A stretch of DNA of 49,244 nucleotides, from contig JANYJW010000066.1 of NCBI GenBank assembly GCA_025361705.1, forward strand, positions 1 through 49,244, in the 5' to 3' direction. The notes under the pieces were generated by a model that saw only the letters and a program-made list of their open reading frames with translations, searched no databases and was not told the DNA's origin. Every line of letters starts with the position of its first letter. Within the stretch, counting starts at the first letter, position 1. This document shows, in pieces, positions 17,149 through 25,638 of the stretch. Both the position numbers and the translations under genes were made by a program. The stretch comes from Gemmatimonas sp. Its GTDB lineage: Bacteria > Gemmatimonadota > Gemmatimonadetes > Gemmatimonadales > Gemmatimonadaceae.

Positions 17149-18798
17149 ATGTCCCGATCGCTTTTCCGTACGCTGGCCATCGCCAGCATCGCCCTTGCCG
17201 CTCCGCTGTCGCTCGTCGCCCAGCGTCCTGGCGGCGGCGCCGCCGATTCCATCAAGTATTCCTACCCTTCATCGGCGGAACTGGACGCACTCAAGGCCGA
17301 GGCGATGAAGAAGGTGGATGCCAAGGCCACGCTCATCCAGCAGATGGTGGATCAGGTGTACTCGTTCGGCGAACTCGGCATGCAGGAGTTCGAGACATCC
17401 AAGTACCTCAGCGGGATCCTTGAGCAGAACGGATTCAAGGTGGAGCGTGGCGTGGCCGGCATGCCCACGGCGTGGGTCGCCAAGTGGGGCAGCGGCAAGC
17501 CGGTGATTTCGCTCGGCAGCGACATCGACGGGCTTCCGCAGACGAACAGCAAGCCGGGTGTGGGCTATCGCGACGAATACCTTGTGGGCGCACCGAGTCA
17601 TGGCGAAGGGCACAACTCGGGGGTCCCGCTGAACATCGCGGCGGCGCTGGCGGTGAAGGAGATAATGGAAGCGAAGAAGATGCCGGGTACGCTGGTGCTC
17701 TGGCCCGGTGTGGCCGAGGAGCAGATGGCAGGCAAGGCATTTCTGGTGCGCGCCGGTGTGTTCAAGGACGTCGACATCACGCTGTTCACGCACGTCGGCC
17801 AGGACCTGGCGGTGTCGTGGGGGCAGAGCAGCAGCACGGCGCTGATCAGCGCGCAGTTCAAGTTCAAGGGGCAGAGCGCGCACGCCGCCGGTGCCCCGTG
17901 GCGCGGGCGCAGTGCGCTGGACGCGGTGATGCTGATGGCGACTGGCTGGGAGTACCGCCGCGAGCATCTCGAACTGCCGCAGCGGTCGCACTACGTGATC
18001 ACGGACGGTGGCGACCAGCCCAACGTGGTGCCCAGCACGGCGAGCATCTGGTTCTACTTCCGTGAACGCGATTCCGACCGTGTGAAGGCCAATTTCGAGA
18101 TCGGCAAGCAGATGGCGCAGGGCGCGGCGCTGATGACCGGCACCAAGCTCGACACCGTGCTGATTCTCGGCTCGGGATGGAGCGGCCATTTCTCGCGGCC
18201 GGTCGCCGAGGACATGTACGCGAACATCAAGAAGGTCGGGCTGCCCGCGTGGGATGAGAAGGATCAGGCGCTGGCCAAGGGCATTCAACGCGACCTGGGC
18301 CAGCCGGAGCGCGGATTGTCGACGACTGGCGGCCGGCTGAGCGGTCCCGTACCCGAAGCGCTGCGGATGGGCGGCGGGTCGGACGACATCGGAGACGTAA
18401 GTTGGAACATGCCGACGGTGACGCTCAACTATCCGTCGAACATTCCCGGCCTGCCGGGACATAACTGGGCCAATGCCATCTCGATGGCGACGCCATTGGC
18501 GCACAAAGGTGTGGTAGCCGGCGCCAAGGTGCAGGCCATGACCGTGCTCGACATCCTGACGACGCCCAAGCTGGTGACCGATGCGTGGGAGTATTTCACG
18601 AACGAGCAGACCAAGACCATCAAGTACTATCCGCTGATCGGCGCCTCGGACCAGCCGCCCATCTGGCTGAACAAGGAGATCATGGAGCGGTACCGGCCCG
18701 AGATGAGGAAGTTCTATTACGATCCCAAGAAGTTCAAAACGTACCTCGACCAGATGGGCGTGACGTACCCGACGGTCCACGACAAGCCGGTGCCGTAA
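17149..18798 (+). CDS. Secreted M20D amidohydrolase (AbgB-like)
   Basis: 549 residues with signal peptide (LFRTLAIASIALAAPLSLVA) and Shine-Dalgarno GGAGG at 17138-17142. The M20 metallopeptidase fold shows SLGSDIDGLPQTN near residue 123, APSHGEGHNSG near 148 with metal-ligand His, GVAEEQMAGKAF with the catalytic Glu pair, FKGQSAHAAGAPWRGRSALD (dimerisation domain) and LPGHNWANAISMATPLAHKG near the C-terminus. The closest functional relative I recognise is the p-aminobenzoyl-glutamate hydrolase B / amidohydrolase group, but the export signal is unusual for AbgB, so a secreted amidohydrolase of unknown substrate is the safer call. Confidence 0.87.
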   Translation: MSRSLFRTLAIASIALAAPLSLVAQRPGGGAADSIKYSYPSSAELDALKAEAMKKVDAKATLIQQMVDQVYSFGELGMQEFETSKYLSGILEQNGFKVERGVAGMPTAWVAKWGSGKPVISLGSDIDGLPQTNSKPGVGYRDEYLVGAPSHGEGHNSGVPLNIAAALAVKEIMEAKKMPGTLVLWPGVAEEQMAGKAFLVRAGVFKDVDITLFTHVGQDLAVSWGQSSSTALISAQFKFKGQSAHAAGAPWRGRSALDAVMLMATGWEYRREHLELPQRSHYVITDGGDQPNVVPSTASIWFYFRERDSDRVKANFEIGKQMAQGAALMTGTKLDTVLILGSGWSGHFSRPVAEDMYANIKKVGLPAWDEKDQALAKGIQRDLGQPERGLSTTGGRLSGPVPEALRMGGGSDDIGDVSWNMPTVTLNYPSNIPGLPGHNWANAISMATPLAHKGVVAGAKVQAMTVLDILTTPKLVTDAWEYFTNEQTKTIKYYPLIGASDQPPIWLNKEIMERYRPEMRKFYYDPKKFKTYLDQMGVTYPTVHDKPVP

Positions 18799-18866
18799 CG
18801 GTGGACGGTAGACCGTAGACGGTGGACGGCGGACGGTGGACTGATGGCGGACGATCAGTTCACCGT
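18798..18866. repeat. ACGGTGGACGGT-type repeats and inverted repeat between convergent genes
   Basis: A run of near-identical units (ACGGTGGACGGTAGACCGTAG, ACGGTGGACGGCGG) leads into an inverted repeat with arms 18833-18845 and 18854-18866. The arms pair at 12 of 13 positions around an 8-nt loop. The 3' arm ATCAGTTCACCGT shares TCAGTTCACCGT with the 3' arm of the hairpin at 8569-8616. It lies between the stops of the M20 gene and the acetyltransferase gene. Confidence 0.8.
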
Positions 18867-18910
18867 TCTTCGTTAACCGTGTGGCGTGGCGCGCTGCATC
18901 GGGAGTTGGG

Positions 18911-19537
18911 TCAGTCCTTCTCGAGCTCGGCAATGTCCGCGCCGGCGATTGCCTTCACCTTGCGGGTGATGCGTGCGGCGTCCCAGTCCCACCAGCGCAG
19001 GGCAAGCAGACGCGCAATGGTGGCATCGTCAAACCGGTTGCGGATGACGCGCGCGGGGTTGCCAGCGACAATTGCGTAGGGCGGCACGTCGCCCGCGACC
19101 ACACTCAGGCTGCCAATCACCGCGCCGTCGCCGATGGTCGCGCCGGGCATGATGGTGGCGCCGAATCCGATCCAGACGTCGTTGCCGACGCGCGTGTCGC
19201 CGCGGTTGGGCCAGCCGTCGGGCGTCGCCTCTTCCCATCCGTTGCCGAAGATGGAAAACGGATAGGACGACATCGTGGTCGTGTGGTGATTGCCGCCGTT
19301 CATCAGAAAGCGCGCGCCCGTGGCAATCGAACAGAACTTGCCGATGACCAGCCGGTCGCCGTTGAAGTCGAAGTGATAAAGCACGTTCCGCTCAAACTGC
19401 TCCGCGCCGTCGGGATCGTCGTAGTACGTGTAGTCGCCAACTTCGATCGTGGGCCGCGTGATGAAGTTCTTGAGGAACGCAACACGCTCAACCCCGGTGA
19501 TGGGGTGGCGGGTGCTTGGCGAAGGGCCCTGTGCCAT
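18911..19537 (-). CDS. Vat/CatB-type xenobiotic O-acetyltransferase
   Basis: 208 residues, the family length. A left-handed beta-helix hexapeptide acyltransferase: VIGKFCSIATGARFLMNGG, the loop GGNHHTTTMSSYPFSIFGNG with the conserved catalytic-type His, then GNDVWIGFGATIMPGATIGD and the closing AGNPARVIRNRF. The order and wording match streptogramin A acetyltransferases (Vat) and CatB-like chloramphenicol acetyltransferases. The N-terminal YYDDPDGAEQFERNVLYHF segment is also Vat-like. Shine-Dalgarno AAGGGG lies 6 nt upstream of the ATG. Acetylation of a streptogramin-A-like compound is inferred, not shown. Divergent from the metabolic cluster, with 21 nt between starts. Confidence 0.88.
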   Translation of the reverse strand: MAQGPSPSTRHPITGVERVAFLKNFITRPTIEVGDYTYYDDPDGAEQFERNVLYHFDFNGDRLVIGKFCSIATGARFLMNGGNHHTTTMSSYPFSIFGNGWEEATPDGWPNRGDTRVGNDVWIGFGATIMPGATIGDGAVIGSLSVVAGDVPPYAIVAGNPARVIRNRFDDATIARLLALRWWDWDAARITRKVKAIAGADIAELEKD

Positions 19538-19558
19538 GACTGCCCCTTGAGAAGGATC

Positions 19559-21415
19559 ATGAATGGTAGACAGACGCCTTCCATGGCTCTACGTTGCAAA
19601 AACGTCTCACAAGGCAAGCCCGTGCCCCCCACGAACGTCTTGGATCCGCGCTACTACCATAAGGTGGTGGACTGCCAGTGGGCATGTCCCGCCCACACCA
19701 ACGTGCCGCTGTACCTGCGTCTCATCGCGCAGGGACGGTACGCCGACTCGTATTTATTGAACCGCGAGTCAAATATCTTCCCGGGCATCCTCGGCCGCAC
19801 CTGCGACCGCCCGTGCGAACCGGCCTGCCGCCGCGGACGGGTGGACGAAAAGCCGGTCGCCATTTGCCGCCTCAAGCGCGTCGCCGCCGACCTCCGTGGC
19901 GACATCAGCGACCGGTTGCCGCGAGCGCCTGACCTGAAGAACGGCAAGCGCGTGGCCTTGGTCGGCGCCGGTCCTTCGTCACTGACGGTCGCCAACGACC
20001 TGCTGCCGCTGGGCTACGACGTGACCATCTACGACAAGCACGCCAAGGCCGGCGGGCTGATGCGATACAGCATTCCGGCGTTCCGCCTGCCGGAACCGGT
20101 GCTCGACGAGGAATGCGGCTACATCACCGGCATGGGCGCCACCATGAAGTACGAAACACCGGTGACCAGCATGCGGACGCTCCTCGCCGAGGGGTATGAT
20201 GCCGTGTTCGTGGGAAGCGGCGCGCCCAAGGGAAAGGAACTCGACATTCCGGGCCGCAACGACGCACCCACCATTCACCTCGGCATTGACTGGCTGGCGG
20301 CCGTGCAGCATCGGCACATCACGGCGATCGAACCGCGCGTGCTCATCATCGGCGTCGGCAACACCGCCATGGACTGCTGCCGCACCGCCCGGCGCCTGGG
20401 CGCGCGTGACGCCACCGTCCTTGCGCGCCGTGCGCGCAAGGACTTCAAGGCGTCGCCGTGGGAGTTGGAGGATGCGGAGGAAGAGGGCGTGCGGATTGTT
20501 GAGAACCACGCGCCCAAACGCTTCATCGTCGAGCAGGGCACGCTCACGGGCATGGAGTTCGACCAGTTGCAGTGGACCGAGGACGCGAACGGCCGGCAGC
20601 GCAGCACGGTGACCGGCACGGTGGTCATCCCCTGCGATGCGGTGATTCTCGCCATCGGGCAGGAAAACGCGGTGCCGTGGATTGAGAGCGACCTGGGTAT
20701 CGCCTTTGATGCGCGCCATATGCCGGTGGTGGACTCGATGACGCACGAGAGTACGCGGCCGGGGGTGTTCTTTGGCGGCGATGCCGCGTGGGGGCCGGCC
20801 AATATCATCTGGGCGGTGGCACACGGGCATCAGGCGGCCATCTCCATCCATCTCCATTGCGCGGGGCGCAGCCTCACCATGCGCCCCGCGGCGGGGATGA
20901 CGCTCACCAGCGCCAAGCTCGGCATGCAGGCATGGAGCTACAGCAACGACTACAATCCGTCGCCACGCGCCACCATGCAGCATCAGGAGCTCGTGAAGCG
21001 CTTCAGCGACGTGAGTGTCGAAGTCGAGCTCGGCTTTACGCCCGACCAGGCGGCGCGCGAAGTGGAGCGCTGCCTCAACTGCGACATCCAGACGGCGTTC
21101 ACCGATTCTCTGTGCATCGAGTGCGATGCATGCATCGACATCTGCCCCACCAGCTGTCTGACGATGACGGCCGCGTGCGACACCGAAGCCGAATTGCGCG
21201 ACCACCTCTCGGCGCCGACACTGCACCCGGAGCAGGCACTATTTGTGTCGGGGCCGCTGCCGCAGACGAAACGCCTGATGGTGAAGGATGAGGATGTGTG
21301 CCTGCATTGCGGCCTCTGCGCCGAACGCTGCCCGACGGCGGCGTGGGACATGCAGCGGTTCGACCTGAAGCTGGTGTATGCCGGCGGCTTCGTGGCCGCT
21401 GCGGAGGCCCGATGA
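19559..21415 (+). CDS. GltD-like NAD(P)/FAD oxidoreductase with two C-terminal [4Fe-4S] motifs
   Basis: 618 residues from ATG 19559; ATG 19583 (MALRCKNVSQ) is an alternative start. The N-terminus has the Fe-S cysteines of glutamate-synthase-beta-like proteins (CQWACPAHTNVP, RTCDRPCEPAC). An FAD Rossmann motif VALVGAGPSSLTVANDLL sits near residue 132 and an NAD(P) motif LIIGVGNTAMDCCRTARR near 262. The C-terminus carries two ferredoxin-type motifs, CIECDACIDICPTSC (about 519) and CLHCGLCAERCPTA (about 581). Inferred role: moves electrons between NAD(P)H and the KorAB pair encoded directly downstream, whose first gene overlaps this stop as ATGA. It is not a glutamate synthase, since no large subunit is nearby. 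Confidence 0.88.
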   Translation: MNGRQTPSMALRCKNVSQGKPVPPTNVLDPRYYHKVVDCQWACPAHTNVPLYLRLIAQGRYADSYLLNRESNIFPGILGRTCDRPCEPACRRGRVDEKPVAICRLKRVAADLRGDISDRLPRAPDLKNGKRVALVGAGPSSLTVANDLLPLGYDVTIYDKHAKAGGLMRYSIPAFRLPEPVLDEECGYITGMGATMKYETPVTSMRTLLAEGYDAVFVGSGAPKGKELDIPGRNDAPTIHLGIDWLAAVQHRHITAIEPRVLIIGVGNTAMDCCRTARRLGARDATVLARRARKDFKASPWELEDAEEEGVRIVENHAPKRFIVEQGTLTGMEFDQLQWTEDANGRQRSTVTGTVVIPCDAVILAIGQENAVPWIESDLGIAFDARHMPVVDSMTHESTRPGVFFGGDAAWGPANIIWAVAHGHQAAISIHLHCAGRSLTMRPAAGMTLTSAKLGMQAWSYSNDYNPSPRATMQHQELVKRFSDVSVEVELGFTPDQAAREVERCLNCDIQTAFTDSLCIECDACIDICPTSCLTMTAACDTEAELRDHLSAPTLHPEQALFVSGPLPQTKRLMVKDEDVCLHCGLCAERCPTAAWDMQRFDLKLVYAGGFVAAAEAR

Positions 21416-23211
21416 GCGGCGTGAACGACTTCGCGTTCAAGATGGCCACGGTCAATGGCACCGGATCGGCCAGCGCCAACAGCCTGCTGATGCAAGCCAT
21501 CTTCCGCATGGGCGTTCCCGTGACGGGCAAGAACATCTTTCCGTCGAACATTCAGGGCCTGCCCACGTGGTACGAAATCCGCGTGAGCGACGATGGCTAC
21601 ACCGCCCGGCCGGGGGCGATTGACCTGATTGTCGCGCTCAACCCGACCACGTACGCACAGGACTTCGCGTCGGTGCGCCCCGGTGGGTGCGTGCTGTACG
21701 ATTCGTCCTGGCCACTCGACCCCAAGGCGCAACGCGCCGACGTCACCTTCCTCGGCGTGCCGCTGGGCGACCTGTGCCGCGACGCGTTCACCGGCGATCG
21801 CGACCGCACGCTGCTGCGCAACGTCGCGTACGCAGGTGCGCTCACGGCGCTGCTGCAGATCGACCGGGCGGTGATCGAGCAGACGCTCACGGAGAAATAC
21901 GGCCGCAAGAAATCGCTGCTCGAGGCGAACCGCCGCGCCATTCAGCTGGGCTACGACTATGCGCAGGCGCATTTCGACTGCCCGCTGCCGTTCCATTGCG
22001 CGCCGAGGGACCGCACGCGCGAGTTTGTGCTGATGGACGGCAACACCGCGTGCGCCCTGGGCGCGCTCTATGCCGGCGCCACGGTGGGCGCCTGGTATCC
22101 CATCACGCCGTCGACGTCGCTGATGGAATCGTTCAAGGCGCTCTGCCAGGAGCACCGCGTCGACCGCAAGACCGGCCTCAACAAGTACTGCATCCTGCAG
22201 GCCGAAGACGAACTCTCCGCCGCCGGCATGGTGCTGGGCGCCGGGTGGATGGGCGCGCGGTCCTTCACCTGCACCTCGGGCCCGGGGCTGTCGCTCATGC
22301 AGGAGTTTCTGGGCCTCGCGTACTATACTGAACTGCCCGGCGTCTTCTTCAACGTGCAGCGCGCCGGGCCCGCCACCGGGATGCCGACGCGCACGCAGCA
22401 GGCCGACTTGTTTTCGATGGCCTATGCGTCGCACGGCGATACCAAGCACATCATGCTCTTTCCCGCCGACCCGGCGGAGTGCTTTGCGCTCACGGTGGCC
22501 GCGTTCGACGCCACGGAGCGCTTCCAGACGCCGGTGTTTCTCGTGGCGGACCTCGACATCGGCATGAACGACTGGATGATCCCGCGCCTGCAGTGGGACG
22601 ACCGCTACGCGCCCGACCGCGGCAAGGTGCTCGACGCGGCGGCCCTGGATCAGGTGCAGAAGTTCTTCCGCTATGTGGACACCGACGGCGACGGCATCGC
22701 CGCACGCACACTGCCCGGCGTGGACGGCAAGGGCGCGTATTTCACGCGCGGGTCGGGGCACGACCGGTTTGGCGCGTACACCGAGGACGGCGCGGCGTAT
22801 CAAGATGTGGTGGATCGCATTCGGCGAAAGTTTGAAACGGCGGCCCGCGCGCTGCCCGCGCCGGCGTATCACCGGCAGGACGGAGCGGACATCGGCATCG
22901 TGCTCGTGGGCAGTCCAGCCGCCGCGGTGCGCGAGGCCGTCGACCGTCTGCGCGAACAGGGATCGATTGCGGATGTCATGCGCATCCGGGCGTTTCCATT
23001 TGCGCCCGAGGTGACGGACTTTCTCGGGCGGTACCAGACCGTGTTCGTCGTCGAGCAGAATCGCGACGCGCAGCTGCGGGCGCTGCTGGCCATTGAGACG
23101 GGCACGCCGCGCGACCACATGGTGTCGGTGCTCGACTATGCCGGACAACCACTCACGGCAGGGGCGCTCGTCAGCGCCATGACCACGCATCTCCAGGGAG
23201 TGGCCCGATGA
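21412..23211 (+). CDS. korA: 2-oxoacid:ferredoxin oxidoreductase, fused gamma-alpha subunit
   Basis: 599 residues starting at the ATGA overlap with the upstream oxidoreductase. Residues ~1-190 are the gamma domain (GTGSASANSLLMQAIFRMG). The alpha (pyrimidine-binding) domain follows with the family hallmark AWYPITPSTSLMESF near residue 228, AEDELSAAGMVLGAGWMGAR and TSGPGLSLM. A C-terminal transketolase-like domain (IGIVLVGSPAAAVREAVDRL) ends the protein. With KorB it should interconvert a 2-oxoacid + CoA with acyl-CoA + CO2 using ferredoxin. The family covers 2-oxoglutarate and other 2-oxoacids; which one is used here cannot be read from sequence. Confidence 0.92.
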   Translation: MSGVNDFAFKMATVNGTGSASANSLLMQAIFRMGVPVTGKNIFPSNIQGLPTWYEIRVSDDGYTARPGAIDLIVALNPTTYAQDFASVRPGGCVLYDSSWPLDPKAQRADVTFLGVPLGDLCRDAFTGDRDRTLLRNVAYAGALTALLQIDRAVIEQTLTEKYGRKKSLLEANRRAIQLGYDYAQAHFDCPLPFHCAPRDRTREFVLMDGNTACALGALYAGATVGAWYPITPSTSLMESFKALCQEHRVDRKTGLNKYCILQAEDELSAAGMVLGAGWMGARSFTCTSGPGLSLMQEFLGLAYYTELPGVFFNVQRAGPATGMPTRTQQADLFSMAYASHGDTKHIMLFPADPAECFALTVAAFDATERFQTPVFLVADLDIGMNDWMIPRLQWDDRYAPDRGKVLDAAALDQVQKFFRYVDTDGDGIAARTLPGVDGKGAYFTRGSGHDRFGAYTEDGAAYQDVVDRIRRKFETAARALPAPAYHRQDGADIGIVLVGSPAAAVREAVDRLREQGSIADVMRIRAFPFAPEVTDFLGRYQTVFVVEQNRDAQLRALLAIETGTPRDHMVSVLDYAGQPLTAGALVSAMTTHLQGVAR

Positions 23212-24263
23212 GCTCCATCGCCAAGCCGTCCGTACGCCACCCCAGCGCGCGCAAGAACGCGATTGGCCTGACGAAGGCCGATTATGAGGGTGCCATGTCG
23301 ACGCTGTGCGCCGGCTGTGGGCACGACTCGGTGACGGCGTCGCTCATCCAGGCGTTCTGGGAGCTCGATCTCCCGCCGCACAAGGCCGCCAAGATGAGCG
23401 GCATCGGGTGCTCGTCCAAGACCACCGCCTACTTCATGCGGCAGTCGCACGGCTTCAACTCCGTGCACGGCCGCATGCCGTCGGTGACGACGGGGGCCAA
23501 TGCCGCCAACCGCGACCTCACCTACATCGGCATTTCGGGAGACGGCGACTCCCTGAACATCGGCCTCGGCCAGATGGTGCATGCGATTCGTCGCAACGTG
23601 AACATGCTGTATGTCATCGAAAACAACGGCGTCTACGGCCTCACCAAGGGACAGTTTTCGGCGACAGCCGACGTCGGGTCGAAGTCGAAGCGGGGTGAGG
23701 TGCACGAGCAGGCGCCCATCGATCCCGTGCTGCTGGCCCTCACGCTGGGTGCCACGTTCGTGGCGCGCTCGTTCTCGGGCGACAAGGCGCAGCTCGTGCC
23801 CATTCTCAAGGCCGGGCTGGCCCATCGCGGCTTCGCGCTCATTGACGTCATCTCGCCGTGCGTCTCGTTCAACGACCACGAGGGCTCCACCAAGAGCTAT
23901 GCCTACGTGCGCGGCCACGGCGTGGAAACGGTGGCCACCGATTTTGTGCCCCTGCGGCGCAGTATCACGGTGCCGGCGCAGCACGACGAGGTGACCGTGG
24001 TGCAGATGCACGACGGCCACCGCGTGCGCCTGCACGCCACCGCCCCCGGGTATGATCCCGCTGACCGCGAAGCCGCGTACGGATACGTACGCAGCTGCAT
24101 CGGCCGCGAGGAACTTGCCACCGGCCTGTTGTTTGTCGACGCGGCGGGACGCGACATGCATGACCTGAACCGCACCGTGCCCAGCCCGCTCGCCCAGCTG
24201 CCGTTCAGCTCGCTGTGCCCGGGCAGCGCCGCGCTCGACGCGATGATGGCGCGCTACCGCTAA
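23208..24263 (+). CDS. korB: 2-oxoacid:ferredoxin oxidoreductase, beta subunit (TPP-binding)
   Basis: 351 residues, again starting in an ATGA overlap, here with korA. The Fe-S cysteines begin at LCAGCGHD (Cys34, Cys37), with further Cys in SGIGCSSK. The thiamine-pyrophosphate motif is GISGDGDSLNIGLGQMVHAI near residue 110, followed by NMLYVIENNGVYGLTKGQFS. Later ISPCVSFNDH provides another conserved Cys. A single [4Fe-4S] cluster plus TPP is expected for two-subunit KOR enzymes. The three genes from 19559 to 24263 form one coupled operon. Confidence 0.93.
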   Translation: MSSIAKPSVRHPSARKNAIGLTKADYEGAMSTLCAGCGHDSVTASLIQAFWELDLPPHKAAKMSGIGCSSKTTAYFMRQSHGFNSVHGRMPSVTTGANAANRDLTYIGISGDGDSLNIGLGQMVHAIRRNVNMLYVIENNGVYGLTKGQFSATADVGSKSKRGEVHEQAPIDPVLLALTLGATFVARSFSGDKAQLVPILKAGLAHRGFALIDVISPCVSFNDHEGSTKSYAYVRGHGVETVATDFVPLRRSITVPAQHDEVTVVQMHDGHRVRLHATAPGYDPADREAAYGYVRSCIGREELATGLLFVDAAGRDMHDLNRTVPSPLAQLPFSSLCPGSAALDAMMARYR

Positions 24264-24494
24264 CGCCACACGGCAGGATCCCCTGACAGGGATGTGGTAA
24301 AGTGCCGACAACCGGTGCCGCGTGAGTGGAATTTGCCGCGGTGCGCACCTAGTTTTCGTTGCGACGACTCTCGCGAAGTCGCAACTCGGTCCCCCGCCGT
24401 CCGCGAGCACTGACCGATCATTGCACGGAGTGGGCTGCTGCTGCCGCGGCCGGCTTCGACTGTCCGAGTGCCCTGCGGGGCGCAGGAGTCTCTC
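24264..24494 (+). promoter_or_regulatory. 231-nt leader separating korB from the dehydrogenase gene, with a dyad
   Basis: The only real gap inside the metabolic cluster. A perfect 8-bp inverted repeat GTTGCGAC / GTCGCAAC lies at 24358-24365 and 24378-24385 with a 12-nt spacer. AGGAG at 24484-24488 serves the next ATG. No open frame with coding character was found here. The second block (24495-29597) may therefore have its own promoter, with the dyad as a candidate operator or attenuator stem. Confidence 0.5.
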
Positions 24495-25613
24495 ATGAGC
24501 CAATACAAGATTGCGTGGCTGCCGGGTGATGGCGTGGGCGTCGAGGTGATGGACGCTGCCCGGCTCTGCCTCGATGCCCTGAAGTTCGACGCCCAGTACA
24601 CGCACGGTGACATCGGATGGGAGTTCTGGCGGACGGAAGCCGAAGCCTTCCCGCAACGCACCATCGACCTGCTGCGTGCCAGCGACGCCGCACTGTTCGG
24701 CGCCATCACATCAAAGCCGGCGAAGGACGCCGAGGCCGAGCTGATTCCCGCGTTGCGGGGCAAGGGGCTGACGTACCGCAGTCCCATTGTGCGCATGCGG
24801 CAGATGTTCGACCTGTATACGTGCCTGCGCCCGTGCAAGGCGTATGCGGGCAATCCGCTGAACTACAAGGAAGACATCGACCTGGTGATCTTCCGCGAGA
24901 ACACCGAAGGGCTCTATGCCGGCGTCGAATTCAGCCCGGTGCCCGCGGAACTCACGGCGGTGCTTGGCACACTGAGCAAGCCGTTTGCGCACTTTGCCGA
25001 CGTGCCGGGCGACGAGTTTGCCATCACGTGCAAGATCAACACGCGCAAGGGATGCGAGCGGATCATCCGCGCCGCGTTTGAGTACGCCAAGAAGTACGGC
25101 TATCCCAAAGTCACGGTGATCCACAAGGCCAACGTGGTGCGCGCCACCGAGGGCATGTTCCTCGAAATCGGCAAGCGCATCGCCAAGGACTACCCGGGAA
25201 TCGCGATGGACGACGCCAACGTCGATGCCATCACCATGTGGCTGCTCAAGAACCCCAAGAGCTACAGCGTGTTGGTGGCGACGAACCTCTTTGGCGACAT
25301 CATCAGCGACCTGGCGGCGCAGATGGTCGGCGGTCTCGGCTTTGCCTGCTCGGCGAACATCGGTGAGAAGCTCGGCGTCTTTGAGCCCAGTCACGGCAGC
25401 GCGCCCAAGTACGCGGGGCAGAACAAGGTCAATCCGATTGCGATGATCCTGTCGGCCAAGATGATGCTCACGTGGCTCGGCGAGACGGAAAAGGCGGCCA
25501 GGCTCGAAGCCGCGACCGCCGCCGTCATCCGCGAAGGCACGGTGCGCACGTACGACATGGGCGGCAGCGCCACCACGCTCGAGATGGGCGAAGCCATCGC
25601 GCGCACACTCTGA
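24495..25613 (+). CDS. Isocitrate/isopropylmalate-family decarboxylating dehydrogenase, predicted NADP-dependent
   Basis: 372 residues from ATG 24495, with Shine-Dalgarno AGGAG 6 nt upstream. Family motifs: LPGDGVGVEVM at the N-terminus, YRSPIVRMRQMFDLYTCLRP (residues 94-113), VIFRENTEGLYAGVEF, LFGDIISDLAAQ, and EPSHGSAPKYAGQNKVNP. Aligned by eye to E. coli Icd with a constant offset of 17, Ser113 is kept (Ser96), Asn115 becomes Ile98, and Arg119 and Arg129 are kept (Arg102, Arg112). Lys305-Tyr306 match the NADP-selecting Lys344-Tyr345. It is thus not a standard isocitrate dehydrogenase; an apolar gamma substituent such as in 3-methylmalate or isopropylmalate is favoured. It oxidises a 2-hydroxyacid and releases CO2, or the reverse. 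Confidence 0.9.
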   Translation: MSQYKIAWLPGDGVGVEVMDAARLCLDALKFDAQYTHGDIGWEFWRTEAEAFPQRTIDLLRASDAALFGAITSKPAKDAEAELIPALRGKGLTYRSPIVRMRQMFDLYTCLRPCKAYAGNPLNYKEDIDLVIFRENTEGLYAGVEFSPVPAELTAVLGTLSKPFAHFADVPGDEFAITCKINTRKGCERIIRAAFEYAKKYGYPKVTVIHKANVVRATEGMFLEIGKRIAKDYPGIAMDDANVDAITMWLLKNPKSYSVLVATNLFGDIISDLAAQMVGGLGFACSANIGEKLGVFEPSHGSAPKYAGQNKVNPIAMILSAKMMLTWLGETEKAARLEAATAAVIREGTVRTYDMGGSATTLEMGEAIARTL

Positions 25614-25638
25614 CCAGGCCGGCACCCGGAGCGCGGAG

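Noticed and set aside
18881..19558. Long N-terminal extension of the GltD-like protein (open frame from 18881)
   Set aside because: The extension runs antisense through the Vat-like acetyltransferase gene, which has clear family motifs and a good Shine-Dalgarno; the family start is near 19559-19583.
19559..21415. Glutamate synthase small subunit
   Set aside because: The two extra ferredoxin motifs, the ATGA coupling to korA and the lack of a large subunit gene argue for an electron-transfer partner of KOR.
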